In this document: positions 8,185 through 16,980 of the stretch, in pieces
Position numbering within the stretch: the first letter of the stretch is position 1
Layout: each line of letters begins with the position of its first letter
DNA from: Vogesella mureinivorans
Lineage (GTDB): Bacteria; Pseudomonadota; Gammaproteobacteria; Burkholderiales; Chromobacteriaceae
Direction: 5' to 3'
Assembly: GCF_007644035.1 (NCBI RefSeq)
Contig: NZ_VMTV02000464.1
Location: forward strand, 1-64,000
Length of the DNA stretch: 64,000 bases
The notes under the pieces: generated by a model
Told to the model about the DNA's origin: nothing
Databases searched by the model: none
What the model saw: the letters and a program-made list of their open reading frames with translations, nothing else
Made by a program: the position numbers and the translations under genes

Positions 8185-8949
8185 TTAGTTGCCGTATACG
8201 TTAAAGTTGAAGTACTTGTCCTGTACTTTCTTGTAGCTGCCATCCTTGCGGATCTGCTCGATGGCTTTGTTCAGGCGTTCGGTCAGCGCGCCATTGCCTT
8301 TTTTCACGGCAATGCCGGCGCCACGGCCAAAGTATTTCGGGTCGTTGTAGTCCGGACCCACGAAGGCAAAGCCCTTGCCCTGCGACGATTTCAGGAAGTC
8401 GGTATCGCCCACCACGGAATCCACGAATACGCCGTCAATACGGCCGGATTTCAGGTCCAGGAAAGCTTCCGGCACCTTGCCGTAGGCCACCAGGCTGGCG
8501 CCATTCTTGGCCCAGTAGTCTTTGGCAAACTTTTCCTGGATGGACGCGCGCAGCACGCCAATCTTCTTACCCTTGAAACTTTGCTGGTCTACCTTGGTGC
8601 CGTTCTTGGCAATCATGCGGCTAGGGGTGTGGTAGTACTTGTTGCTGAAGTCCACCGCCTTCATGCGCTCTTCGGTAATGGACATCGAAGACAGGATGGC
8701 GTCGAACTTGTTGGCATTCAGTGCCGGAATCAGGCCGTCCCAGTCTTGCGGCACGATCTGGCAAGTTACTTTCATGGCAGTACACAGCGCATTGGCGATA
8801 TCCACGTCAAAGCCTTGCAGCTTGCCGTCTGCGCCTTGCTTGGCAAACGGCGGGTAGTTGCCGTCGATACCAAAGCGGATGGTTTCAGCTTGTGCCGACA
8901 TGCCGGCAGCGGACAGGGCCAGTGCGGCCAGGATGAGCGCTTTTTTCAT
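8185..8949 (-). CDS. aotJ: Periplasmic arginine/ornithine-binding protein (first copy)
   Basis: A 254-residue binding protein with signal peptide MKKALILAALALSAAGMSAQA and the SBP_bac_3 signature GFDVDIANALCTAMKVTCQ; SITEERMKAVDFSNKYYHTP is the binding-loop region. It is the promoter-proximal gene of the aot operon. The ATG at 8947-8949 is set by the signal peptide and an AAGAGAG site. A structured leader lies upstream (8980-9027). Confidence 0.9.
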   Translation of the reverse strand: MKKALILAALALSAAGMSAQAETIRFGIDGNYPPFAKQGADGKLQGFDVDIANALCTAMKVTCQIVPQDWDGLIPALNANKFDAILSSMSITEERMKAVDFSNKYYHTPSRMIAKNGTKVDQQSFKGKKIGVLRASIQEKFAKDYWAKNGASLVAYGKVPEAFLDLKSGRIDGVFVDSVVGDTDFLKSSQGKGFAFVGPDYNDPKYFGRGAGIAVKKGNGALTERLNKAIEQIRKDGSYKKVQDKYFNFNVYGN

Positions 8950-8979
8950 GCTGCTATAACTCTCTTTGAAGATGGTGAA

Positions 8980-9027
8980 CCCCGGCACGCCGGGGAGGGA
9001 GCACCGCTGCCGCATCGTGGCAGCGGT
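8980..9027 (-). promoter_or_regulatory. Two tandem hairpins in the aot operon leader
   Basis: On the minus strand the leader of the first binding-protein gene would fold into ACCGCTGCC / GGCAGCGGT (9003-9027) and then CCCCGGC-AC-GCCGGGG (8980-8995), 30 nt before the start codon. Neither has a T-run, so mRNA stabilisation or leader regulation is more likely than termination. Confidence 0.55.
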
Positions 9028-9466
9028 ACAGGCCCGGTGCAGGCCTTACCTTGTTTGCAATATTGTTGTTTTCGCATCCCCTCTGTGGGGGACGGCGAAA
9101 TCTTTGCACGCAAGCGGCAGCAGGCACAATGCGCCAGCTGCGCGGTTGCCGGAGCTTGCGTGCGGGGGGCGAATTCTACTGTCTTTTTGTTAAGTAGGGA
9201 AATGTCTTTATATACAGTGATTTGCAATATTTTTTTGGCGTAAAGCCTGTTTTTTACGCATAGTCATTTTGTAATTTGCCGTCGCATTGCTATAAGGCAA
9301 AAAGTGCACCAATTGTCAATTTTCCGTCACGCAGGTTTTTGTCATTGTGCAGTGCGGTTATTGAATGTGTACGAGCATGTCGCAATAAGGAAATCCCTAG
9401 GGTGTAGGCGCTCTTACAATGCGCTCACACAACACCTGTGTTCCCAAAACAAATACGAGAAGCAAC
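9028..9466. promoter_or_regulatory. Divergent aot / gdhB control region with ArgR-type half-sites
   Basis: This gene-free gap carries promoters in both directions. The reported P. aeruginosa ArgR half-site is TGTCGC-N8-AA. An exact match lies at 9378-9393, one with a single mismatch (CGTCGC-N8-AA) at 9280-9295, and a minus-strand TT-N8-GCGGCA at 9104-9119. A likely gdhB -10 is TACAAT at 9415-9420, which puts the exact half-site at the upstream edge of a poor -35, as for an activator. The half-site recognition comes from family knowledge; no binding is shown. Confidence 0.55.
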
Positions 9467-12400
9467 ATGTCGCTTACCAACAAGACTGAATTTCTGAGCC
9501 TGATAGCGGATATCCAGGCTGTAGCAGAGCAGAAGCTGTCCAGCCAGGACGCCGCAAGTCTGGGGTCCTTTGTGCCGCTTTACTTTGAAGAAACCGAACA
9601 CGAAGACCTGAAAAGCTTCTCGCCGCTGGACCTGTTCGGCGCAGCGCTGGCGCATTTCGAATTCGCCAAAAAGCGCGCACCACGCCAGGCCAAGGCCCGT
9701 ATTTACAACCCTGATTTCGAGCGTGACGGCTGGCAGAGCACCCACACCGTGATCGAGATCGCGAACGATGACATGCCGTTCCTGATCGACTCGGTGGCCA
9801 TGCTGCTGGCACGCCACAACCTGAACCTGCACCTGCTGGTGCACCCGGTGCTGTCGGTTGGCCGCACCGCAGACGGCATCATTGCCGAATTCAAGCGCAC
9901 CGAAGACCGCAGCCTGCCGCTGGAATCGTTCATTCATGTACAGGTAGACCGCGTGAGCGACCCTGCCGTACTGAAGGCACTGCAAGCCGACCTGAACAAT
10001 GTGCTGTCCTACCTGCGCCGTGTGGTGGATGACGAGCCGCAAATGCGCCAGGTGCTGGCCGGCCTGCGCGCCGAGCTGGCTGCCATTCAAGGCGAGCGCG
10101 AGCGCGAAGCCGCCGAAGCGGTAGCTTTCCTGGACTGGATGTCGGCCAACCATTTCATCTTCATGGGTTACTGCGATTACGACCTGGTGAAGCGTGACGG
10201 CAAAGACAGCCTGAAGATCGTGAAACACGCCGGCCTGGGCTTCCTGAAAGACCAGGGCGACAAAGAGTATTCCGAAAGCTTCGAGGCGCTGCCGCAAGAC
10301 CTGCGCGAGCTGGCGCACCAGCCTCACCTGCTGATCCTGAACAAATCGCAGTCGCGCTCCATCCTGCACCGCCCGGCTTATATGGACTTTGTCGGTATCA
10401 AGCGCTTTAACGACAAGGGCGAGGTCATCGGCGAGCGCCGCTTCCTGGGCCTGTATACCGCCAGCGCGTACCAGCAGTCGCCAAAAGACATTCCGCTGCT
10501 GCGCGAAAAAGTGGCCCACGTGGTGTCCACTTGCGATTACGTAGACAACAGCTACAAAGCCAAGACCCTGGGTTTTGTGCTGGAAAGCTACCCGCGCGAC
10601 GAGCTGTTCGAGATCCCGGCCGAAACGCTGACCCCGATCGTGGAAGGTATCGTGAACCTGCAGGAGCGCCCGCGCGTACGCCTGTACACCCGTACCGACC
10701 GCTACCACCGTTATGTGAGCTGCCTGGTATTCGTGCCGCGTGACAGCTTCAATACCGAAATCCGCCTCAAGATCGAGCGCGTGCTGATGAATGCCTTTAA
10801 TGGCGCCTCGGCCGAATTCAGTGTACAGATCAGCGACAGCACCCTGGCGCGCGTGCACTACATCATCCGCACCCAGGGCGGCCACCTGCCGCAGTTCCGT
10901 ACCCAGGAGCTGGAAACCGATATCGCCCGCGTAGTACGCGGCTGGCAAGAAGAGCTGCACCACCTGCTGATCGAAGCGCACGGTGAAGAGAAGGGCAACC
11001 TGCTGTTCAACCGTTACCGTGGCGCGTTCCCGGTAGCCTACCGCGAAGAGTTTGCCGCGCGTAACGCCGTACTGGATATCCAGCTGATCGAAGACGCCGC
11101 CGCCAGCCATGGCCTGACCATGAAGCTGTACCGCGCCTTCCACCGTGGCCAGGGCTTCAACCTGAAGCTGTTCCGTGGTGGCGAGCCGCTGGGCCTGTCG
11201 GCCAGCCTGCCTATCCTGGAAAACATGGGTGTGCAGGTACGCGACGAGCACCCGTACCTGATCGAGCTGAACGACGGCACCGTGTGGGTAAGCGACTTTG
11301 GCCTGGAGCTGGGCGGCGCTGCCGAATCCATGCAGGACGAAGCCGTACAGAAAAACTTCCAGGCACTGCTGTCGCGCGTGTTTGCCAAAGACTGCGAAAA
11401 CGACGGCTTCAACCGCCTGGCCGTAGTCGCCGGCCTGGACTGGCGTGAAATCACCCTGGTACGCGCACTGGCCAAATACCTGCGCCAGGGCGGCCTGACG
11501 TTCAGCCAGACCTATATCGAAAACTGCGTTGCCCACTACCCGGAAATCACCCGTCGCCTGGTACAGCTGTTTGCTGCCCGTCTGCACCCGGTAGCGTTTG
11601 ACGACGCACTGGCGGCCAACTTGCAAGAAGAGCTGAAAGACCTGCTGGACGGCGTGGCCAACCTGGACGAAGACCGCATCCTGAACGGCTTCCTGCAAGT
11701 GATTCTGGCTACCCGCCGTACCAACTTCTGGCAGAAAGACAAAACCGGCGAGTTCAAGTCGTACGCGTCGTTCAAGCTGGAATCCAGCCTGATTTCCTTC
11801 CTGCCGCAGCCGCGCCCGCTGTTCGAGATCTGGGTATACAGCCCGCGTGTGGAAGGCGTGCATCTGCGCGGTTCCAAGGTTGCCCGTGGCGGCCTGCGCT
11901 GGTCCGACCGTATGGAAGACTTCCGTACCGAAGTGCTGGGCCTGGTAAAAGCCCAGATGGTGAAAAACTCGGTGATCGTGCCGATGGGCTCCAAAGGTGG
12001 TTTCGTTGGCAAGCAGCTGCCAGCGCCGAGCGACCGTGAAGCCTTCATGGCCGAAGGTATCGCCAGCTACAAGACCTTTATCTCCGCGCTGCTGGACGTA
12101 ACCGACAACCTGGTAAACGGCCAGGTGGTACCGCCGCTGGACGTGCGCCGCCTGGACCCGGATGACCCGTACCTGGTGGTGGCTGCCGACAAGGGCACCG
12201 CAACCTTCTCCGACATCGCCAACAGCATTTCCGAGGCGTATGGCTTCTGGCTGGGCGACGCGTTTGCGTCGGGTGGTTCGGCCGGTTACGACCACAAAGG
12301 CATGGGCATTACCGCCCGCGGCGCGTGGGAATCGGTAAAACGCCACTTCCGTCACCTGGGCATCAATACCCAGGAGCAGGATTTCAGCGTGATCGGCATT

Positions 12401-14269
12401 GGTGACATGGCTGGCGACGTATTCGGTAACGGCATGCTGTTGTCCGAGCACATCTGCCTGAAAGCCGCGTTCAACCACCTGCACATCTTCCTGGACCCGA
12501 CGCCCAACGCGGCGGCCAGCTTTGCCGAACGTGCGCGCCTGTTCAACCTGCCGCGTTCCAGCTGGACCGACTACAACCGCGAGCTGATTTCGCAAGGTGG
12601 CGGCATTTTCGAGCGCTCGGCCAAATCCATCCCGCTGTCGCCCGAGGTGAAAGCCTGGCTGGAAACCGACAAAGACAGCATGGCGCCGAACGAGCTGATT
12701 CACGAGCTGCTGAAGGCCAAGGCCGACCTGCTGTACAACGGCGGTATCGGTACCTACGTGAAGGCCTCTACCCAGAGCCACGCCGACGCCCGCGACCGCG
12801 CGTGCGACCCGGTACGTGTCAACGGTAACCAGCTGCAGGTTAAAGTAGTAGCCGAAGGCGGTAACCTGACGTGCACCCAGCTGGGCCGCGTAGAATTTGC
12901 CCTGGCTGGCGGCCGTATCTGCACCGACGCCATCGACAACTCGGCCGGTGTGGATTGCTCCGACCACGAAGTGAACATCAAGATCCTGGTGGGCGCGGTG
13001 ATGCAAGCCGGCGACATGACGCTGAAACAGCGTAATGACCTGCTGGCCGAGATGACCGAAGAAGTGGGTCACCTGGTACTGCGCAACAACTACCTGCAGA
13101 CCCAGATCCTGGCAGTCAACCGCAGCCATGCCGCTTCCATGCTGAGCACCCACTCGCGCATGATTGCCCACATGGAAAAAACCGGCGAGCTGAACCGCGA
13201 GATCGAGTACCTGCCGTCCGACACGCAGATTAACGAGCGCCGTCTGGCACGCCAGGGCCTGACCCCGCCGGAAGTGGCCGTACTGCTGGCCTACAGCAAG
13301 ATCTCGCTGGACCAGGCCATCCTGAAGACCGACGTGCCGGACGACGCCGACTTCCTGCCGGTGCTGGTGAACTACTTCCCGAAACCGCTGCAGCAGCGTT
13401 TTGGCGATGCCATGCAGAAGCACCACCTGAAGCGCGAGATCATCGCCAACCAGCTGGCCAACCTGATCATCAACCGCATGGGCACCACCTTTGTGTTCCG
13501 CATGCAGGAAGAGTCGTCGTTCTCGGCTGCCGACATCACCCGCGCGTTCTGGATTGCCAGCCGCGTGTTTGATGCCGAAGCGCTGTGGACCCGCATCGAA
13601 AGCCTGGACAACCTGGTATCGGCCGACCTGCAAGTAGAAATGATGGTGATGGTGCGTACCCTGGTAGAGCGCGTGGTGCGCTGGGTACTGCGCAACCGCC
13701 GCGCCAGCGGCTCGGTAGAGGCCACCATCGCGCAGTTTGCCGACAAGGTACAAGCCCTGCTGGCCCAGCTGCCACAGCTGATCAGCGCCGACACCTACCC
13801 GCAGGTAGCGCGTCTGGAAACACGCCTGACCCAGCCAAACGTACCGGCCGAGCTGGCCAGCGTGCTGGCGCGTCTGGAGTTTGCCGTGCCGCTGATGGAC
13901 CTGATCGAGATCGGCGAGGATGGCGAGCTGGCGCTGGAAGACATTGCGGCCAACTACCTGCAACTGGGCCGCGACCTGCAGCTGGACTGGCTGCGCTCCG
14001 CCATCACCCAGCTGCCGCGCGACAACCGCTGGCAGTCGCTGGCACGCAGCGCGCTGCGTGACGACCTGTACCGCCAGCACCGCTCGCTGACCCAGCGTGC
14101 GCTGTCCGTGTCGCAAGAAGCGGGCTTTGTCAGCCAGTGGCTGCAGCAGCGTGCTGCCGAGGTAGAAGCTTGCCAGCAGATGTTTGCCGAGCTGCAGTCT
14201 TTCGAGACGCTGGACCTGGCCATGTTGTCTGCCGGCATGCGCGAGCTGAACAACCACCTGCTCGCCTAA
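9467..14269 (+). CDS. gdhB: NAD-specific glutamate dehydrogenase, large type
   Basis: A 1,600-residue GDH-180/NAD-GDH protein, the usual size for this family. It oxidises glutamate to 2-oxoglutarate with NAD+ and ends arginine catabolism by routing its nitrogen and carbon to the TCA cycle. N-terminal ACT-like regions cover about residues 50-500. The catalytic region (about 780-1,300) holds GGLRWSDRMEDFRTEVLGLV, MVKNSVIVPMGSKGGFVGKQ, the Rossmann-type IGDMAGDVFGNGM and VVAEGGNLTCTQLGR. I chose the ATG at 9467 (MSLTNKTEF); an in-frame ATG at 9419 falls in the -10 region. In P. aeruginosa this enzyme is induced by arginine through ArgR, which fits its position beside aot-argR. Confidence 0.96.
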   Translation: MSLTNKTEFLSLIADIQAVAEQKLSSQDAASLGSFVPLYFEETEHEDLKSFSPLDLFGAALAHFEFAKKRAPRQAKARIYNPDFERDGWQSTHTVIEIANDDMPFLIDSVAMLLARHNLNLHLLVHPVLSVGRTADGIIAEFKRTEDRSLPLESFIHVQVDRVSDPAVLKALQADLNNVLSYLRRVVDDEPQMRQVLAGLRAELAAIQGEREREAAEAVAFLDWMSANHFIFMGYCDYDLVKRDGKDSLKIVKHAGLGFLKDQGDKEYSESFEALPQDLRELAHQPHLLILNKSQSRSILHRPAYMDFVGIKRFNDKGEVIGERRFLGLYTASAYQQSPKDIPLLREKVAHVVSTCDYVDNSYKAKTLGFVLESYPRDELFEIPAETLTPIVEGIVNLQERPRVRLYTRTDRYHRYVSCLVFVPRDSFNTEIRLKIERVLMNAFNGASAEFSVQISDSTLARVHYIIRTQGGHLPQFRTQELETDIARVVRGWQEELHHLLIEAHGEEKGNLLFNRYRGAFPVAYREEFAARNAVLDIQLIEDAAASHGLTMKLYRAFHRGQGFNLKLFRGGEPLGLSASLPILENMGVQVRDEHPYLIELNDGTVWVSDFGLELGGAAESMQDEAVQKNFQALLSRVFAKDCENDGFNRLAVVAGLDWREITLVRALAKYLRQGGLTFSQTYIENCVAHYPEITRRLVQLFAARLHPVAFDDALAANLQEELKDLLDGVANLDEDRILNGFLQVILATRRTNFWQKDKTGEFKSYASFKLESSLISFLPQPRPLFEIWVYSPRVEGVHLRGSKVARGGLRWSDRMEDFRTEVLGLVKAQMVKNSVIVPMGSKGGFVGKQLPAPSDREAFMAEGIASYKTFISALLDVTDNLVNGQVVPPLDVRRLDPDDPYLVVAADKGTATFSDIANSISEAYGFWLGDAFASGGSAGYDHKGMGITARGAWESVKRHFRHLGINTQEQDFSVIGIGDMAGDVFGNGMLLSEHICLKAAFNHLHIFLDPTPNAAASFAERARLFNLPRSSWTDYNRELISQGGGIFERSAKSIPLSPEVKAWLETDKDSMAPNELIHELLKAKADLLYNGGIGTYVKASTQSHADARDRACDPVRVNGNQLQVKVVAEGGNLTCTQLGRVEFALAGGRICTDAIDNSAGVDCSDHEVNIKILVGAVMQAGDMTLKQRNDLLAEMTEEVGHLVLRNNYLQTQILAVNRSHAASMLSTHSRMIAHMEKTGELNREIEYLPSDTQINERRLARQGLTPPEVAVLLAYSKISLDQAILKTDVPDDADFLPVLVNYFPKPLQQRFGDAMQKHHLKREIIANQLANLIINRMGTTFVFRMQEESSFSAADITRAFWIASRVFDAEALWTRIESLDNLVSADLQVEMMVMVRTLVERVVRWVLRNRRASGSVEATIAQFADKVQALLAQLPQLISADTYPQVARLETRLTQPNVPAELASVLARLEFAVPLMDLIEIGEDGELALEDIAANYLQLGRDLQLDWLRSAITQLPRDNRWQSLARSALRDDLYRQHRSLTQRALSVSQEAGFVSQWLQQRAAEVEACQQMFAELQSFETLDLAMLSAGMRELNNHLLA

Positions 14270-14295
14270 GTTCCCTTTTTCGCATTACTCCCTTC

Positions 14296-14322
14296 AAGCC
14301 GACCGCAAGGTCGGCTTTTTTT
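14296..14322 (+). terminator. Intrinsic terminator after gdhB
   Basis: AAGCCGACC-GCAA-GGTCGGCTT followed by TTTTT, 27 bp after the stop codon. Confidence 0.9.
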
Positions 14323-14688
14323 GTTGCCCTTATGCCACAAACGGCCGTTTGACATAGCGGTGCAATGATGTTGCCGTTTGGTGCATTTCCATGCGGCCTG
14401 CCTAGTGAATGCCGCATAATCCTCTCAATAAATCCCGTTTGCATGCACCGTAAGAGTGCTGCATGTCTTTGCCCTGCTTCAATACGTATTCATTTTTTGA
14501 AAAAGCACACTTTGGTAGTTTGTTTTATTAAACGGGGCGATTAAATTAATGGACACCTGTACACAGAGACAGGGGGACAAACCAGCCGGCTGACATAGGC
14601 CAATGCGCTTTACTTCGGTTTTGATGCTGGTTAATCTGATAAAAACTGAAACAACATTCCGCTAAGCGGAACTATCAGGAAGGACATG
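14323..14688. other. Upstream region of the polyamine-type operon, no gene seen
   Basis: No credible coding sequence. A 14-bp perfect palindrome CAAACGGCCGTTTG lies at 14338-14351 and overlaps a TTGACA hexamer. The stretch 14500-14570 is AT-rich and could hold the operon promoter. Nothing more specific can be supported. Confidence 0.5.
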
Positions 14689-15804
14689 ATGAGCGAGAAA
14701 CACACGGCCTCCGACACCCTTGTCAGCTTTCGCGGTGTACAGAAGAGCTACGATGGCGCGTCACTGATCGTCAAGAATCTGGACCTGGATATTCGCAAAG
14801 GCGAATTCCTCACCATGCTCGGGCCGTCCGGCTCCGGCAAAACCACCTGCCTGATGATGCTGGCCGGTTTCGAAACCCCCACGCACGGCGAGATCCGCCT
14901 GGGCGACAAGCTGCTGAACCACGTGCCGCCGCACAAGCGCAACATCGGCATGGTGTTTCAGAACTACGCCTTGTTCCCGCACATGACCGTGGCAGAAAAC
15001 CTGGCCTACCCGCTCACCATCCGCAAGATGGGCAAATCCGAGATTACCGACCGCGTGAAAAAAGCGCTGGGCATGGTCAAGCTGGATGCGCTGGCCAACC
15101 GCTACCCCGGCCAGATGTCCGGCGGCCAGCAACAGCGCGTGGCGCTGGCGCGGGCGCTGGTATTCGAGCCGCAGCTGGTGCTGATGGATGAGCCGCTGGG
15201 CGCGCTGGACAAACAGCTGCGCGAACACATGCAGCTGGAGATCAAGCATATCCACGAAAACCTGGGCATTACCGTGGTGTATGTGACCCACGACCAGGGC
15301 GAGGCGCTGACCATGTCCGACCGCGTAGCGGTGTTCAAGGACGGCATCATCCAGCAGATCGATGCGGCCAACGTGCTGTACGAAAAGCCGGTGAACTCGT
15401 TTGTGGCCAACTTCATTGGCGAGAACAACACCCTGCACGGCGAAGTCGTTGCCCTGCACGACCAGCACTGCACCGTACGCCTGGGTAACGGCGACACCGT
15501 ACAGGCCGCAGCCGTCTGCGTTGGCCAGGCTGGCGAAGCCACCTCCATGTCGATTCGCCCCGAGCGCGTGCGCCTGAACCGCCACGCCGAAGCCTGCGAA
15601 AACCGCCTGCAGGCCCGCCTGGCAGAGTTCATTTATTTCGGCGACCACGTCCGCCTGCGCCTGGATGTAGCAGGGCAGAGCGGCTTCATGGTGAAAGTGC
15701 CTGCCGGCGAGCTCGATAGCAGCTGGAAGGTAGGCGACAAGCTGGATATTGGCTGGATGGCACGCGACATTCGCGCGCTGGATGCCTCGGTTTACACACA
15801 CTAG
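14689..15804 (+). CDS. Polyamine-type ABC transporter ATPase (PotA/PotG-like)
   Basis: A 371-residue ATPase with Walker A GPSGSGKTT, signature [15 protein letters not shown], Walker B LVLMDEPLGALD and the C-terminal TOBE extension (about 285-360, SIRPERVRLN) typical of spermidine/putrescine importers. Of two adjacent ATGs, 14689 has the better spacing from AAGGA. It heads a four-gene operon (ATPase, binding protein, two permeases) in PotFGHI/YdcSTUV style. Confidence 0.93.
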   Translation: MSEKHTASDTLVSFRGVQKSYDGASLIVKNLDLDIRKGEFLTMLGPSGSGKTTCLMMLAGFETPTHGEIRLGDKLLNHVPPHKRNIGMVFQNYALFPHMTVAENLAYPLTIRKMGKSEITDRVKKALGMVKLDALANRYPGQMSGGQQQRVALARALVFEPQLVLMDEPLGALDKQLREHMQLEIKHIHENLGITVVYVTHDQGEALTMSDRVAVFKDGIIQQIDAANVLYEKPVNSFVANFIGENNTLHGEVVALHDQHCTVRLGNGDTVQAAAVCVGQAGEATSMSIRPERVRLNRHAEACENRLQARLAEFIYFGDHVRLRLDVAGQSGFMVKVPAGELDSSWKVGDKLDIGWMARDIRALDASVYTH

Positions 15805-15811
15805 ATAAAAA

Positions 15812-15827
15812 GCCCGACCACACGGGC
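15812..15827 (+). other. Short hairpin between ATPase and binding-protein genes
   Basis: GCCCG-ACCACA-CGGGC lies in the 67-bp gap. It lacks a T-run and is too weak for an efficient terminator. It may act as a processing or 3'-end protecting element. Confidence 0.4.
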
Positions 15828-15871
15828 GCTTTCAACGTCCTGCAAAGCGATATCCCCAGAGGAGTATGACT

Positions 15872-16909
15872 ATGAACAAAAACACCCCGCGCCTGTTGGC
15901 CCTGTCTGTTGCTGTAGCCCTGGCCGCCCCGGCCATGGCCAAAGACATCACCGTGATCTCTTTCGGTGGTGCCAACAAGGACGCGCAAGCCGTGGCCTAC
16001 TACCAGACATTTGAAAAAGCCACCGGCCACAAGATTATTGCCGGTGACTACAACGGCGAAATGGCCAAGATCAAAGCCATGGTCGATGCCAAGAAGGTGA
16101 GCTGGGATGTGGTAGAGGTCGAGTCGCCAGAACTGCTGCGCGGCTGCGAGGAAGGCCTGTTCGAGAAGATCGACTGGTCCAAGGTGGGCAAGAAGCCTGA
16201 CTTCGTGAAGCCGGCGGTTTCCGAGTGTGGCGTGGGCATTTTTGTGTGGTCCACTGCCATGGCCTACAACGCCGACAAGATCAAGGTTGCCCCGCAAGGC
16301 TGGGCCGACTTCTGGGACGTGAAGAAATACCCGGGCAAACGCGGCCTGCGTAAAGGTGCCAAATACACCCTGGAATTTGCCCTGCAAGCCGACGGCGTGA
16401 AGCCGGCCGACGTGTACAAGCTGCTGGCCACCAAGGCCGGCGTGGACCGTGCCTTCAAGAAGCTGGACCAGCTGAAGCCGAATATCCAGTGGTGGGAAGC
16501 CGGTGCCCAGCCGCCACAGTTCCTGGCCTCTGGCGACGTGGTGATGAGCTCGGCCTATAACGGCCGTATCGATACCGCGCAGAAAGAAGGCAAAAACCTG
16601 AAAGTGGTGTGGACTGGCAGCGTGTACGACGTGGATTCCTGGGCCGTGCCCAAGGGCTCGCCAAAGCTGAAAGAAGCCATGGACTTCATCAAGCACGCCA
16701 GCCAGCCGGAAAACCAGGCGGTGTACTCCAACAAGATCGCCTACGGCCCGACCAACCTGAAAGCCATCCAGAAGGTAGACCCGAAGTCTGCGGCCAACCT
16801 GCCAACCTGGCCGGCCAACCTGAAAAACGCGCTGGCCCTGGACGTAAACTTCTGGGTTGAGCATGGTGAAGAGCTGGAAGAGCGCTTCAACGCCTGGGCT
16901 GCCCGCTAA
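15872..16909 (+). CDS. Periplasmic polyamine-type binding protein (PotD/PotF-like)
   Basis: A 345-residue extracellular solute-binding protein with signal peptide MNKNTPRLLALSVAVALAAP and cleavage after AMA. The ATG at 15872 fits the GAGGAG site better than the one 6 bp upstream. The fold follows family 1 binding proteins (VISFGGANKDAQAVAYYQTFE; VVEVESPELLRGCEEGLFE). WAVPKGSPKLKEAMDFI is typical of putrescine/spermidine or opine binding proteins. The exact ligand cannot be read from sequence. Confidence 0.9.
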   Translation: MNKNTPRLLALSVAVALAAPAMAKDITVISFGGANKDAQAVAYYQTFEKATGHKIIAGDYNGEMAKIKAMVDAKKVSWDVVEVESPELLRGCEEGLFEKIDWSKVGKKPDFVKPAVSECGVGIFVWSTAMAYNADKIKVAPQGWADFWDVKKYPGKRGLRKGAKYTLEFALQADGVKPADVYKLLATKAGVDRAFKKLDQLKPNIQWWEAGAQPPQFLASGDVVMSSAYNGRIDTAQKEGKNLKVVWTGSVYDVDSWAVPKGSPKLKEAMDFIKHASQPENQAVYSNKIAYGPTNLKAIQKVDPKSAANLPTWPANLKNALALDVNFWVEHGEELEERFNAWAAR

Positions 16910-16932
16910 GTAGCCACCTTGCCTGAACCGTC

Positions 16933-16957
16933 CCGCCATGCCCCCCGGCTGGCGGGA
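16933..16957 (+). other. Intercistronic hairpin after the binding-protein gene
   Basis: CCCGCCA and TGGCGGG flank an 11-nt loop between binding-protein and permease genes, with no T-run. Such elements often stabilise the upstream message, giving excess binding protein over permease (inference). Confidence 0.5.
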
Positions 16958-16980
16958 CTTTGCTGGAAGTGATGCCCACC

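Noticed and set aside
9425-14257. Open frame of 1,610 codons on the minus strand opposite gdhB
   Set aside because: It mirrors the gdhB codons (GC-rich third positions open the opposite frame), its protein is Q/H/V/G-biased without any domain, and gdhB itself is unambiguous.
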